DNA of 18,596 nt from Deinococcus piscis (GTDB lineage: Bacteria > Deinococcota > Deinococci > Deinococcales > Deinococcaceae): the NCBI RefSeq assembly GCF_014653275.1, contig NZ_BNAL01000039.1, positions 1 to 18,596 of the forward strand, read 5' to 3'. Shown here one piece after another: positions 7,729-15,858 of the stretch (position 1 is the stretch's first letter; the number at the start of each line of letters is the position of its first letter). The notes below the pieces were generated by a model. The model worked only from the letters and a program-made list of their open reading frames with translations. It did no database searches and had not been told where the DNA came from. The translations under genes were made by a program, and so were the position numbers.

Positions 7729-8808
7729 ATGCATTTCACTTACGAACCCCTGCCCACCCGCGTCGTGTTCGGGGCGGGCAGCCGCGAGCAACTGGCCGCC
7801 GAAACCGAGCGCCTTGGCATCCGGCGGGCGCTGGTGCTGTCCACGCCGGGGCAGGCTGAGAGAGCCGAGGAACTGGCCGCGCAACTGGGCGACCGGGCCG
7901 CCGGAACCTTCAGCGGGGCGGCTATGCACACGCCCGTCAGCGTGACCGAAGACGCGCTAAAGCGCTTACAGGAACTCGGCGCAGACGGCTTGGTGGCATT
8001 TGGCGGCGGCAGCACCACGGGCCTCAGCAAGGCGTTGGCGCTGCGCACCGACCTGCCGCAACTCATTCTGCCGACCACTTACGCGGGTTCGGAGATGACC
8101 CCGATTCTGGGCGAGACGCAGGAGGGGCGCAAAACCACCCAGAACACGCCCAAAGTGCTGCCGGAAACGGTGATTTACGACGTGGAACTCACCCTGACGC
8201 TGCCGCCCGCCGTGAGTGCCAGCAGTGGCATGAACGCGATTGCCCACGCCGCTGAAGCCCTGTACGCGCAGGACGGCAACCCCGTCGTGTCGCTGATGGC
8301 CGAGGACGCCATTCGGGCGCTGGCGGGGGCGCTGCCCGTCATCGTGAAAGAGCCGCAGAATCTGGAGGCCCGCACGCAGGCCCTCTACGGCGCGTGGCTG
8401 GCCGGAAGCGTGCTGGGCAGCGTGGGCATGGCCCTGCACCACAAGCTGGCGCACGTGCTGGGCGGCACCTTCAACCTGCCGCACGCCGAACTGCACGCCG
8501 CGCTGCTGCCGCACAACATCGCCTACAACGCCCCCCACGCGCCGGAAGCCATGCACCGCATCGCCCGCGCTCTGGACGCAGAAAACGCCGCGCTGGGCCT
8601 GTACGAAATGAACAAGAAACTGGGCAACGTCCCTGCCCTGCGCGACCTGGGAATGCCCGAAGACGGCATCGCTCAGGCCGCCGCACAAGCCCTCGAAAAA
8701 CCCTACCCGAACCCCGCCCCGTTGGAACAAGACGCCCTGCTTGAGCTGCTGCGCCGCGCCTGGAGCGGCCAAACCCCGAGCAGCCAGACCCCGGAGGAAC
8801 AACGATGA
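7729..8808 (+). CDS. Maleylacetate reductase (iron-containing alcohol dehydrogenase family, 359 aa)
   Basis: Reduces maleylacetate to 3-oxoadipate with NAD(P)H at the end of hydroquinone, hydroxyquinol and chlorocatechol pathways, in the cytoplasm. The length is typical for the family. Visible marks are an N-terminal Rossmann-like half with FGGGSTTGLSKALAL (91-105) and PTTYAGSEMTP (115-125), then an all-helical half with GMNAIAHAAEALY (167-179, H173), HHKLAHVLGG (237-246) and PHAELHAALLP (251-261). The PTTYAGSEMT signature favours maleylacetate reductase over ordinary iron alcohol dehydrogenases. AAGGAG lies 7 nt before the ATG, which clearly decides the start. It overlaps the next gene by 4 nt. 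The nearby ring-cleaving dioxygenase could supply a precursor of maleylacetate. Genes for further 3-oxoadipate breakdown are not in the window. Confidence 0.92.
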   Translation: MHFTYEPLPTRVVFGAGSREQLAAETERLGIRRALVLSTPGQAERAEELAAQLGDRAAGTFSGAAMHTPVSVTEDALKRLQELGADGLVAFGGGSTTGLSKALALRTDLPQLILPTTYAGSEMTPILGETQEGRKTTQNTPKVLPETVIYDVELTLTLPPAVSASSGMNAIAHAAEALYAQDGNPVVSLMAEDAIRALAGALPVIVKEPQNLEARTQALYGAWLAGSVLGSVGMALHHKLAHVLGGTFNLPHAELHAALLPHNIAYNAPHAPEAMHRIARALDAENAALGLYEMNKKLGNVPALRDLGMPEDGIAQAAAQALEKPYPNPAPLEQDALLELLRRAWSGQTPSSQTPEEQR

Positions 8809-9755
8809 AAGCTGCTGTGATTCACGATTTTGCTCAGCCCCCCCGTTACGACGACTTCCAGACCCCCCAGCCGGACGCGGGGGAAGTGCTGGTGAAGGTC
8901 GAGGCCGCCGCCGTCAGCCAGCTGGTGCGGGCGCAGGCGTCCGGCAAGCACTACAGCAGCGGCAAGACCCTGCCCGTCGTCCCCGGCTTCGATGGCGTGG
9001 GCCAGTTGGAAGACGGCAGTCGCGTCTATTTTGCCTTTCCGACAGCCCCCTTTGGCGCACTGGCCCAGCAGAGCAAGGTGCGGCGCGAATACACCGTGCC
9101 CCTGCCCGCCGAGCTGGACAGCGCACTGGCCGCCGCCCTCGCCAATCCGGGCATGTCGTCCTGGGCGGCGCTGACGCGGCGGGCACACCTTCAGGCGGGC
9201 GAACACGTGCTGATTAACGGCGCGACGGGCACGGCGGGGCGGCTGGCGGTGCAGATTGCGCGTCACCTCGGGGCCGGGCGCATCGTGGCGACGGGCCGCA
9301 ATGAAGCGGTGCTGCGTGACCTCGGGGCCGACGAAATCATCGTGCTGAACCAGGAGGAAGATGCGCTTACCGAGACGTTCCGTCAGAGTGTTCACCGCAA
9401 CCCCGTGCAGGTCGTCCTCGACTACCTCTGGGGCATGTCGGCCCACAGCCTGCTCTCGGCCTTCAGCGGTCACGCCGACCCCGAAGGCGAGCCGCGCGTG
9501 CGTTTCGTGCAAATCGGCTCCATGAGCGGCGCGGAACTCAGCCTGAATGCCTCGACCCTGCGCAGTTCGGGCGTGGAACTCCTGGGCAGTGGCCTGGGCA
9601 GCGTCCCCAACCGCGAACTGGTGGCGGCGATTGGCGAGATGCTGGAAGCCGCCGCCACGCACGGCTGGACGACCCCAGTGGACATTCGCCCGCTGGCCGA
9701 GGTGGAAACCGCCTGGAACGCGGAAGGCAGCGACCGGCTGGTGCTGGTGAACTGA
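8805..9755 (+). CDS. Zinc-independent MDR oxidoreductase, quinone reductase-like (316 aa)
   Basis: Medium-chain dehydrogenase/reductase. The N-terminal GroES-like part (about 1-110) contains GEVLVKVEAAAVSQLVRAQ and PVVPGFDGVGQ. The Rossmann domain (about 125-265) carries GEHVLINGATGTAGRLAVQ; the glycine-rich NGATGTAG at 138-145 is the NADPH-binding turn typical of quinone oxidoreductases. The cysteine ligands of the structural zinc in classical alcohol dehydrogenases are absent, so it should be a metal-free NADPH-dependent reductase of quinones or enones. The start ATG overlaps the previous stop (ATGA), and GGAGG sits 7 nt upstream, so the two genes are translationally coupled. In context it may keep quinones reduced to the hydroquinone substrate of the dioxygenase; that link is inference. 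The exact substrate cannot be read from sequence. Confidence 0.85.
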   Translation: MKAAVIHDFAQPPRYDDFQTPQPDAGEVLVKVEAAAVSQLVRAQASGKHYSSGKTLPVVPGFDGVGQLEDGSRVYFAFPTAPFGALAQQSKVRREYTVPLPAELDSALAAALANPGMSSWAALTRRAHLQAGEHVLINGATGTAGRLAVQIARHLGAGRIVATGRNEAVLRDLGADEIIVLNQEEDALTETFRQSVHRNPVQVVLDYLWGMSAHSLLSAFSGHADPEGEPRVRFVQIGSMSGAELSLNASTLRSSGVELLGSGLGSVPNRELVAAIGEMLEAAATHGWTTPVDIRPLAEVETAWNAEGSDRLVLVN

Positions 9756-9777
9756 GACGATTTCCCATTACTTTCGT

Positions 9778-9800
9778 CAGGTCCTTAACTTCGGAACCTG
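9778..9800 (+). other. Small hairpin between the MDR and CDGSH genes
   Basis: CAGGTCC (9778-9784) pairs with GGAACCTG (9793-9800), with one bulged A, around an 8-nt loop. No T-run follows. It may shape translation or mRNA stability of the next gene rather than stop transcription. Confidence 0.3.
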
Positions 9801-9821
9801 GTTGCCTTGGAGAAATGAACT

Positions 9822-10301
9822 GTGAACACTACCCCGAACCCCTCTGTTCCCGACTTCTGGGGACGCGCCTACACCTCCGAAGGGATAACCGTCTACTACA
9901 ACAAGCGGCGCTGCATTCACTTCGCCGCCTGCGTGCGCGGGCTGCCGGAAGTGTTCGACCCCGAGCAGCGGCCCTGGATTCAGCCGAACCAGGCCGACGC
10001 CGACGCCGTGGCCGAAGTCGTGCGCCGCTGCCCCACCGGAGCGCTGCATTACGTCCTGCAAGCTGGCCCACCGGAGCAGCCTGAACCCACCACGATAGAC
10101 GTGCGGGCAAATGGCCCCAACTTCCTGCGCGGTGACCTCACCATCGCCGCGCCGGAGAGCGCCGACCCGGCGGGCACCGTCCGCGACACCCGCGCCGCCC
10201 TGTGCCGCTGCGGGCAGAGCGGCAACAAGCCCTTTTGCGACGGCACCCACCGCGAAGTCGGCTTTCAGGCTCCCGGTGGGGAAAAGCTGAATGACGCCTG
10301 A
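9822..10301 (+). CDS. CDGSH iron-sulfur protein with an N-terminal divergent 4Fe-4S domain (159 aa)
   Basis: Small cytoplasmic redox protein with two iron-sulfur modules. Residues about 15-80 resemble the Fer4_19 (YjdI-like) mono-cluster domain with C31, C37 and C70 (RRCIHFAACV and RRCPTGALHY). Residues 126-143 are a complete CDGSH site: C128, C130, then S133, P137, C139, D140, G141, T142, H143, which binds [2Fe-2S] through three Cys and one His. The start is GTG at 9822, with GGAG 9 nt upstream; an ATG at 9815 is out of frame. It follows the MDR gene by 66 nt and overlaps the LtrA gene by 11 nt, so it is probably in the same operon. It could pass electrons to or from the quinone-handling enzymes, or maintain their iron. 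Neither role can be read from the sequence. Confidence 0.88.
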   Translation: MNTTPNPSVPDFWGRAYTSEGITVYYNKRRCIHFAACVRGLPEVFDPEQRPWIQPNQADADAVAEVVRRCPTGALHYVLQAGPPEQPEPTTIDVRANGPNFLRGDLTIAAPESADPAGTVRDTRAALCRCGQSGNKPFCDGTHREVGFQAPGGEKLNDA

Positions 10302-11475
10302 ATCTTCCCCGCGCAGCAGGCCATTGACGGCCCTGATGCGGGGGCGTTCCTCGCATACCGACAGCCGCGTTTCGTTTGCCGAGCTGTTTTTCGACCTCGT
10401 TTTCGTCTTTGCGATTACTCAGCTTTCGCATTACCTGCTGGCGCACTTCACGGTGCTGGGCGCGGTGCAGATGCTGATGCTGAGTCTGGCGGTCTGGTGG
10501 CAGTGGACCTACACCGCCTGGGTCACCAACTGGCTCAACCCCGAAAAACCCGCCGTGCGTCTGATGCTGATGGGGCTGATGCTGCTGGGCTTGGTGCTGT
10601 CCACCAGTATTCCTGAGGCCTTCGGTGCCAAAAGCTGGCTCTTTGGCGCAGGCATGGCGGCCATGCACCTGTTCCGCACGTGCTTTGCGCTCTGGGCGTT
10701 GCGCGGCTCCGGGCAGCAGGCCAATATGACCCGCATTCTGGCTTGGGGCCTTCCCTACGCCCTGCTGTGGGTGCTGGGGGGCCTGGCCGAGGGCCAAACG
10801 CGGATGCTGTGGTGGACGCTGGCGCTGCTACAGGGCTATCTGGCGGGCTGGGTAGGCTTTTATACCCCTGGCCTGGGCCGCTCCAGCACGCGGGAATGGG
10901 ACGTGAGCGGCGAACACATGGCGGAACGGGCCGGACTGTTCGTGATTGTGGCGCTGGGCGAGAGCATCATGGTTTCCGGCGCGACCTTTTCCGACCTGAC
11001 GCCGGGCGTGTGGAGCACTCTGGCGATGTTTGCCGCCTTCGCGGGCACCGTCGCCATGTGGTGGATTTACTTCGTCGCCAACGCGCAGGCCGGAAACACC
11101 ACGATGCAGGTCACCGACGACGCGGGCCGCCTCGCCCGCAGCGTCTACACCTACATCCATATCCTGATTGTGCTGGGCATCATCCTGACCGCCGTGGGCG
11201 ACGAATTTTTGCTGACGCACCCAGGCGACGCGGTGACGCCGCACGTCGCCCTGAGTGTCATCGGCGGCCCGGCGCTTTTTTTGCTGGGCAACCTGATGTT
11301 CAAGACGGTGGTGTGCGGCCTGCCCGTTTCGCACCTGGTCGGTCTGGGGGCGCTGGGGGCGCTCGCCCTGGGCAGCGGCCTGATGAGTACCCTCACGCTG
11401 GCGCTGCTGACGGTGGCCGCGCTGTTGGTCGTCGCGGTCTGGGAAAGTCGGGTTACGGAGCGGCAATTGGCCTGA
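10291..11475 (+). CDS. ltrA: Low temperature requirement A (LtrA) family membrane protein (394 aa)
   Basis: Polytopic inner-membrane protein with roughly ten hydrophobic segments from residue 29 to the C-terminus. The family signatures are clear: ELFFDLVFVFAITQLSH (31-47) and EHMAERAGLFVIVALGESI (208-226), whose acidic and His residues sit at membrane edges. Length is typical. The biochemical role of LtrA proteins is not established; the name comes from a Listeria mutant unable to grow in the cold. The ATG at 10291 lies inside the end of the CDGSH gene (11-nt overlap), with GGTGGGG about 12 nt upstream as a loose ribosome site, implying coupling. Transport of an aromatic substrate or product is possible but only guessed from position. 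It is the last gene of the plus-strand run and faces the convergent CoA-transferase gene. Confidence 0.88.
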   Translation: MTPESSPRSRPLTALMRGRSSHTDSRVSFAELFFDLVFVFAITQLSHYLLAHFTVLGAVQMLMLSLAVWWQWTYTAWVTNWLNPEKPAVRLMLMGLMLLGLVLSTSIPEAFGAKSWLFGAGMAAMHLFRTCFALWALRGSGQQANMTRILAWGLPYALLWVLGGLAEGQTRMLWWTLALLQGYLAGWVGFYTPGLGRSSTREWDVSGEHMAERAGLFVIVALGESIMVSGATFSDLTPGVWSTLAMFAAFAGTVAMWWIYFVANAQAGNTTMQVTDDAGRLARSVYTYIHILIVLGIILTAVGDEFLLTHPGDAVTPHVALSVIGGPALFLLGNLMFKTVVCGLPVSHLVGLGALGALALGSGLMSTLTLALLTVAALLVVAVWESRVTERQLA

Positions 11476-11638
11476 CGCGAGAAAGAGCGGCTGCGGGGAA
11501 CGGGGACTGGAGTTTCGAGTCGGTAATCGGTAGAGCTAGGCCTCACATGGCCGGCAAGCCCGTGACGACCAGAAAGAGCGACACCGCAAAATTCAAACGA
11601 AGACTTGCTTCGGCCTGAAGCGACTTGCCCTCCCATCC

Positions 11639-12514
11639 TCACGGCAGCCGCGCCGCATGCACCGGCAGGTCATGTTCCTCGGCCAGCCGGTTGCATTCGC
11701 TGACGCTCAGGCTGCGGAGCCATCCGGCCAGTGCTGCTTCGTCTATAGCCTCGGTATTTGGTTCAGCGCCGCCCAGCAGTTGCTGAAGCCGGGCAGCGAA
11801 ATGCGGTTCCAGCGCCGCCACCCCAGCCCAGCCATCCCGCACCGGGTAGAGCCGGTAGTGCGGCTGTGAGCCCGACAGCAGGCCCCCGCTGGCGGTGAGT
11901 CCGGTCCGCAGGGGTCCGGCGAAGAAGTCTGCTGCCTGCTTGAGTCCCACCTGAGCAAAGCGCTGCGCCTGCCCCCGCTCGCGCCCCAGCAGTAACCCCA
12001 AAGCGGCGCGGGCCGCGTCCTGCGCACCGCTCAAGTCGGCCAGCAGGGTGCGCGGCATGGTTGGTGGCGACAGCAGCCCAGCTTGCAGCTGATAGGTCAG
12101 GTCGTGTCCCGGCACTTCCGGCGCGTCCTCATCGCCTACGATGGCGACCCAGCACAGCCGTGGATTCAGGGCGTGCAGCGCCGCCTGGGTCACGCCCAAC
12201 CGTGCCAGGGCCGCCGGGCGCTGGCTGGTGAGCAGCAGGTCGGTCTCCCTCAGCTGACGCTGGAACTCCCGCTGCCCCTCGTCGGTGCGCAGGTTGAGGG
12301 AGAGGATGTCCTGCCCCTGCGACAGCGCCCGGTACAGCTCCGGGGCCGCCCAGGACAGCAGGTCACCGCCCGGCGGCTCCACCTTGGTCACGGCCAGACC
12401 GCCCCGGCTCAGCAGGTGCGCGGCGGCTGGTCCCGGCAGGTTGATGGCCAGACTGACGGCGCGCAATCCGCTGAGCGGACCAGCAGAGGCAGACTCGAAG
12501 TGAGGACAGGTCAC
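11639..12514 (-). CDS. Short CaiB/BaiF-type (family III) CoA-transferase or racemase-like protein (291 aa)
   Basis: Family III enzymes move CoA between carboxylic acids or racemise acyl-CoAs. The N-terminus has the family CoA-binding pattern GLRAVSLAINLPGPAAAHLLS followed by KVEPPGGD (44-51). D138 in GHDLTYQLQAGLL fits the catalytic aspartate, and HYRLYPVRDGWAGVAALEP resembles the conserved small-domain entry. At 291 aa it is clearly shorter than the usual 360-430, mainly in the region after the catalytic Asp, yet it keeps a normal-looking C-terminus. An internally shortened or divergent enzyme is likelier than a cut-off one. The start is GTG at 12514, with AGGAGG 6 nt upstream. It lies alone, convergent with ltrA and 204 nt downstream of the molybdoenzyme genes. 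No substrate can be assigned. Confidence 0.78.
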   Translation of the reverse strand: MTCPHFESASAGPLSGLRAVSLAINLPGPAAAHLLSRGGLAVTKVEPPGGDLLSWAAPELYRALSQGQDILSLNLRTDEGQREFQRQLRETDLLLTSQRPAALARLGVTQAALHALNPRLCWVAIVGDEDAPEVPGHDLTYQLQAGLLSPPTMPRTLLADLSGAQDAARAALGLLLGRERGQAQRFAQVGLKQAADFFAGPLRTGLTASGGLLSGSQPHYRLYPVRDGWAGVAALEPHFAARLQQLLGGAEPNTEAIDEAALAGWLRSLSVSECNRLAEEHDLPVHAARLP

Positions 12515-12658
12515 AGGAAACCTCCTGGTAGGAGCAGGGAAGAGAGGGGCAGGACGAGCGCAGGCTGCAGCCCTGAACAGCGAAGTTGAACAGTAAAGTT
12601 GTCGGTAAGGCTGAACCTACCTCATCCACCCTGGACTGTCCAGCCGCCGCCAGCGAAG

Positions 12659-12698
12659 CAGAGCAGGGCCGCCGGACAAGCACCGTAGGCCTGCTCTG
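12659..12698 (-). terminator. Hairpin after the molybdoenzyme operon
   Basis: CAGAGCAGG (12659-12667) and CCTGCTCTG (12690-12698) form a perfect 9-bp stem, extended inward by CC/GG after one bulged G. It begins 21 nt past the stop of the minus-strand large-subunit gene. No T-run follows on that strand, so it may stabilise the 3' end or need Rho. Confidence 0.45.
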
Positions 12699-12718
12699 AA
12701 CTCTGCCCTGCTGTGGTC

Positions 12719-14845
12719 CTACTCCACCAGCTTGGCGGGTGTAAACGGCAACTCGCGCAGCCGCTTGCCCGTCGCGTTGTAAATCGCGTTGCCGATGGCG
12801 GCGGGCACGCCCACGATGCCGATTTCACCGATGCCCTTGGCTCCGGTTGGGCCGAACATGGGGTCGGGATGCTCAATCCAGCGGGCCTGCACATCCGGCA
12901 CGTCGGCATTGGCGGCGATATGGTAGCCCGCAAAGTCGCTGTTGACCACGTGACCGTAGCCAGGGCGCGAGTCCAGGTAACTTTCCTCATGCAGCGCCGC
13001 GCTGATGCCCATCGTCATTCCACCGATGAACTGCGAGTTGGCGGTGCGCGGATTGATGATGCGGCCTGGGTCGTATACGCCCAGCAGCCGGGTCACGTGG
13101 ACCTCGCCGGTGACCGTGCTCACCTTGACTTCGGCAAAGTGAGCGCCGTAAGCGTCCAGCATGTACTTCTTGGCTTCATCTGGAAAAAAGGCGCTGCCCT
13201 CGGCCTCGTCGCCTTCTGCTGGCGTCAGGCCGTAGCGGTCACGGAAATTCACCGCTGCCACCATGACCGCGCTGCCCCAGTTGTAGGTGCCGGTGGAGCC
13301 GCCCGCCAGGAACGCCAGCGGCAGGTCGGTGTGCCCGATGTGTAGTACCACGTCCTCCTCAGGCACCTTCAGCGCGTCGGCGGCGATCTGGGTCAGGACC
13401 GTCCAGGCTCCAGTGCCCAGGTCGGCGGCGGCAATGCCCACGTGATACTTTCCCTCCCGGAAGGCTACGCTGGCCTTGGTGGGCGGGGTCATCTGCCGAG
13501 GATAAGTCGCCGCGGCCACGCCCATGCCGCAGAGCCACTCGCCCTCCTGCCGGGCGCGGGGCTGGGCCTGACGCTTCTCCCACCCGAACAGCCTTGCGCC
13601 TTCTTTCAGGCACTCGCCCAGGTGGTGGCTGGAGTGGGGCTTGCCGCTTTCAGGGTCGGTGTCCGGCTTGTTGCGCAGCCGCAGCTCAATGGGGTCCAGG
13701 CCCAGCTTCACCGCCAGCTCGTCCATCGCCGTTTCCTGCGCGAACATGCCCGGGAACTCGCCCGGGGCCCGCATAAAGGTGGCCGGGCCGATGTCCAGCG
13801 GCACCATGCGGGTGCTTGTCTCGCGGTGGGGCGCAGCGTAGAGGTGCCGGGTGGCATTCACGGTCTGCTCGGCAAACTGCTTGAGGCGGCTGCTGCTCTG
13901 CTGCACGTCGTGCGTGATGGCGGTGAGGGTGCCGTCCGCCGCCGCGCCCAGGCGGAAGCGCTGGTGCGTGGTCAGCCGGTGCCCCACCGAGCGGAACATC
14001 TGCTGGCGGCTCAGCATGTACTTGACCGCCCGCCCTGGCATCAGCCGCGCCGCCAGCACGGTCAGCATGACCTGCGCGTGTGGAATCCCTTTGGAGCCGA
14101 ATGCCCCGCCCACATAAGGCGAGCTGATTTCCACCTGCTGTGGCAGCAGGCCCAGCAGTGGCAGCAGCATCAGCCGCTCGTACGACACGCCCTGCGAGGC
14201 GTCGTGAATCCGCAGGTGGGGCCGCTCTCCCAGCACACCCAGCACGCCGTCCAGGCGCTCACGGTCCCACTCGGCAATCACCGAGTGCATTTCCATGGGG
14301 TTGTGGTGCTCGTAGGGGGTGGCGTACACCTCGTCCACCGTCACGGCGGCTTCGGCCAGGCCCTGCTCCACGTTGCCCTGTTTGCTGTCGGCAGGAATGC
14401 CGGTGTTGATTTTGCCGGGGTTGTAGCGCTCCGGGTGCTCGGGGCGGAAGCGGGTGTCTTCTTGCTCAGTGTCATACTCCACCCTCACCAAGCTGGCCGC
14501 GTGGCGGGCGATTTCCTGCGTCTCGGCCACCACTGCGCCGATGTTCTCACCGAAGTAATGCACGTCGCGGCTTTGGAGGATGTACAGCTCGGTGTCGGTC
14601 TTGGCAAGGAGCTTGGGGGCATTTTCGTGCGTCAGGACTTCCAGCACACCGCTCAGGGCGCGGGCCGCCGAAGCGTCAATGGCGCGGATTTTGCCCCTGG
14701 TAATGGTCGAGGTTAGCGGAAAGAGGTAAGCCGGATTTTCGGTGGGTTGCTCAAAGGCGTAAGGCGCAGTGCCAGTCACTTTCAGCGGCCCGTCAATGCG
14801 GACCCGGTCCTGGCCTACGCTGGCGGTCTTGGGGTCGGTGGTCAT
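12719..14845 (-). CDS. paoC: Molybdenum hydroxylase large (Moco-binding) subunit, PaoC/xanthine dehydrogenase family (708 aa)
   Basis: Catalytic subunit of a three-part molybdenum hydroxylase oxidising aldehydes or N-heterocycles with water as oxygen donor. The aldehyde oxidase/xanthine dehydrogenase a/b hammerhead domain occupies about 15-130. The molybdopterin-binding part follows with VGGAFGSKG (245-253), MRAPGEFPG (358-366), DLGTGAWTV (475-483) and GGSTGTYNWGSA (515-526). The catalytic base is E674 in KGIGEIGIVG near the C-terminus. The length is close to E. coli PaoC. ACAGGGAGGAG upstream gives a strong ribosome site, and the ATG overlaps the FAD-subunit stop as ATGA. No signal peptide is visible. 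The substrate is unknown; aromatic aldehydes would suit PaoC relatives and the neighbouring aromatic genes. No XdhC/PaoD-type maturation chaperone gene is in the window. Confidence 0.93.
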   Translation of the reverse strand: MTTDPKTASVGQDRVRIDGPLKVTGTAPYAFEQPTENPAYLFPLTSTITRGKIRAIDASAARALSGVLEVLTHENAPKLLAKTDTELYILQSRDVHYFGENIGAVVAETQEIARHAASLVRVEYDTEQEDTRFRPEHPERYNPGKINTGIPADSKQGNVEQGLAEAAVTVDEVYATPYEHHNPMEMHSVIAEWDRERLDGVLGVLGERPHLRIHDASQGVSYERLMLLPLLGLLPQQVEISSPYVGGAFGSKGIPHAQVMLTVLAARLMPGRAVKYMLSRQQMFRSVGHRLTTHQRFRLGAAADGTLTAITHDVQQSSSRLKQFAEQTVNATRHLYAAPHRETSTRMVPLDIGPATFMRAPGEFPGMFAQETAMDELAVKLGLDPIELRLRNKPDTDPESGKPHSSHHLGECLKEGARLFGWEKRQAQPRARQEGEWLCGMGVAAATYPRQMTPPTKASVAFREGKYHVGIAAADLGTGAWTVLTQIAADALKVPEEDVVLHIGHTDLPLAFLAGGSTGTYNWGSAVMVAAVNFRDRYGLTPAEGDEAEGSAFFPDEAKKYMLDAYGAHFAEVKVSTVTGEVHVTRLLGVYDPGRIINPRTANSQFIGGMTMGISAALHEESYLDSRPGYGHVVNSDFAGYHIAANADVPDVQARWIEHPDPMFGPTGAKGIGEIGIVGVPAAIGNAIYNATGKRLRELPFTPAKLVE

Positions 14846-15858
14846 GCGGCTCCTCCCTGTTCAGCGCGGCGCTGGGGTGTGCGCCCGTCGCGGAGTTCTT
14901 CCAGCACCGACACCACCATATTCCTGAGCAGCGGCACCTTGAAAGCGTTTTCGGTGCCGCTCTGCGCCTCTTCCAGCTCCGCTTCAATGGCGGCGCGGAA
15001 GTGTTCGGCGGTGGCAGGCTTGCCAGTCAGGTACGCCTCGGCCCGGTGCGCCCGCCAGGGCCGGTGCGCTACGCCTCCGCAGGCCAGCCGGACTTCGGCC
15101 ACGTTCTCGCCTTCCGTTCGCAGCGCCGCCGCTACTGATACCAGTGCAAAGGCGTAGGACGTGCGCTCACGGGCCTTGCGGTAGGTGGACTGCGCAGCGA
15201 CGGGCACGGCGGGCAGCTCTACTGCCGTAATCAGTTCGCCGGGGCGCAGGTTGGTGTCGAGGTGCGGGGTGTCACCCGGCAAGCGGTGAAAGTCGGCAAA
15301 AGGAATCCGGCGCCCGCCCGCTTCACTCTCGGCCACCACCACCGCGTCCAGCAGCGCCAGCGCCACACACATGTCCGACGGGTGAACCGTCACGCAGTGC
15401 TCGGACGCGCCAAACAGGGCGTTGTACTTGCCAAAGCCGCCTATGGCCGAGCACCCGCTGCCGGGCTCGCGCTTGTTGCAGGGCGTGGCCGGGTCGTAGA
15501 AGTACACGCAGCGGGTGCGCTGCAGCAGGTTGCCGCCGGTGGTCGCCATGTTGCGAATCTGCCCCGACGCCCCTGCCAGAATCGCCTCGGCCAGTGCTGG
15601 ATACCGCTCCCGCAGCAGTGGATGCGCGGCCATATCGCTGTTCTTGACCAGGGCACCCACCCGCAGGCCGCCGCCAGGCAGCTCTGCAATCTCGGTCAGG
15701 TCCAGGCGCGAGATGTCCACCAGTCCGTCTACCTCGCGGATGCCGGCCCGCAAGTGGTCCACCAGATTGGTCCCGCCGGCCAGGTAGGCACTGCCGGGGG
15801 CGAACTGCGCCAGAGCGTCAGACACGGTGCCCGCCCGCTGAAAGTCGAAGGGCTTCAC
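14842..15858 (-). CDS. paoB: Molybdenum hydroxylase FAD-binding subunit, PaoB-like with extra 4Fe-4S site (338 aa)
   Basis: Electron-transfer subunit binding FAD. The PCMH-type FAD domain spans about 1-210, with AGGTNLVDHLR (27-37) and IRNMATTGGNLLQRTRC (101-117), then a CO-dehydrogenase flavoprotein C-terminal domain (about 215-320). C117, C127 (PCNKREPGSGC), C136 and C155 (SEHCVTVHPSD) match the four-cysteine insertion that binds a [4Fe-4S] cluster in PaoB and 4-hydroxybenzoyl-CoA reductase but is absent from classical xanthine dehydrogenases. The start is GTG at 15858, sharing GTGA with the small-subunit stop. An open frame continues upstream to 16278, but that part is only the antiphase of the small-subunit gene. 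All three subunit genes overlap by 4 nt, so equal production is expected. Confidence 0.92.
   Translation of the reverse strand: MKPFDFQRAGTVSDALAQFAPGSAYLAGGTNLVDHLRAGIREVDGLVDISRLDLTEIAELPGGGLRVGALVKNSDMAAHPLLRERYPALAEAILAGASGQIRNMATTGGNLLQRTRCVYFYDPATPCNKREPGSGCSAIGGFGKYNALFGASEHCVTVHPSDMCVALALLDAVVVAESEAGGRRIPFADFHRLPGDTPHLDTNLRPGELITAVELPAVPVAAQSTYRKARERTSYAFALVSVAAALRTEGENVAEVRLACGGVAHRPWRAHRAEAYLTGKPATAEHFRAAIEAELEEAQSGTENAFKVPLLRNMVVSVLEELRDGRTPQRRAEQGGAA

Noticed and set aside
9815..9817. ATG just upstream of the CDGSH gene GTG
   Set aside because: It is in another frame and yields an unrelated Arg-rich peptide; the GTG frame carries both iron-sulfur motifs.
11607..11621. GCTTC-GGCCT-GAAGC hairpin between the convergent ltrA and CoA-transferase genes as a bidirectional terminator
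   Set aside because: The stem is only 5 bp with no T-run on either strand and competes with an overlapping CGAAG/CTTCG pair.
13442..14716. 424-codon open frame on the plus strand inside the molybdoenzyme large-subunit gene
   Set aside because: Antisense shadow; the minus strand encodes a full PaoC-like protein with the active-site Glu.
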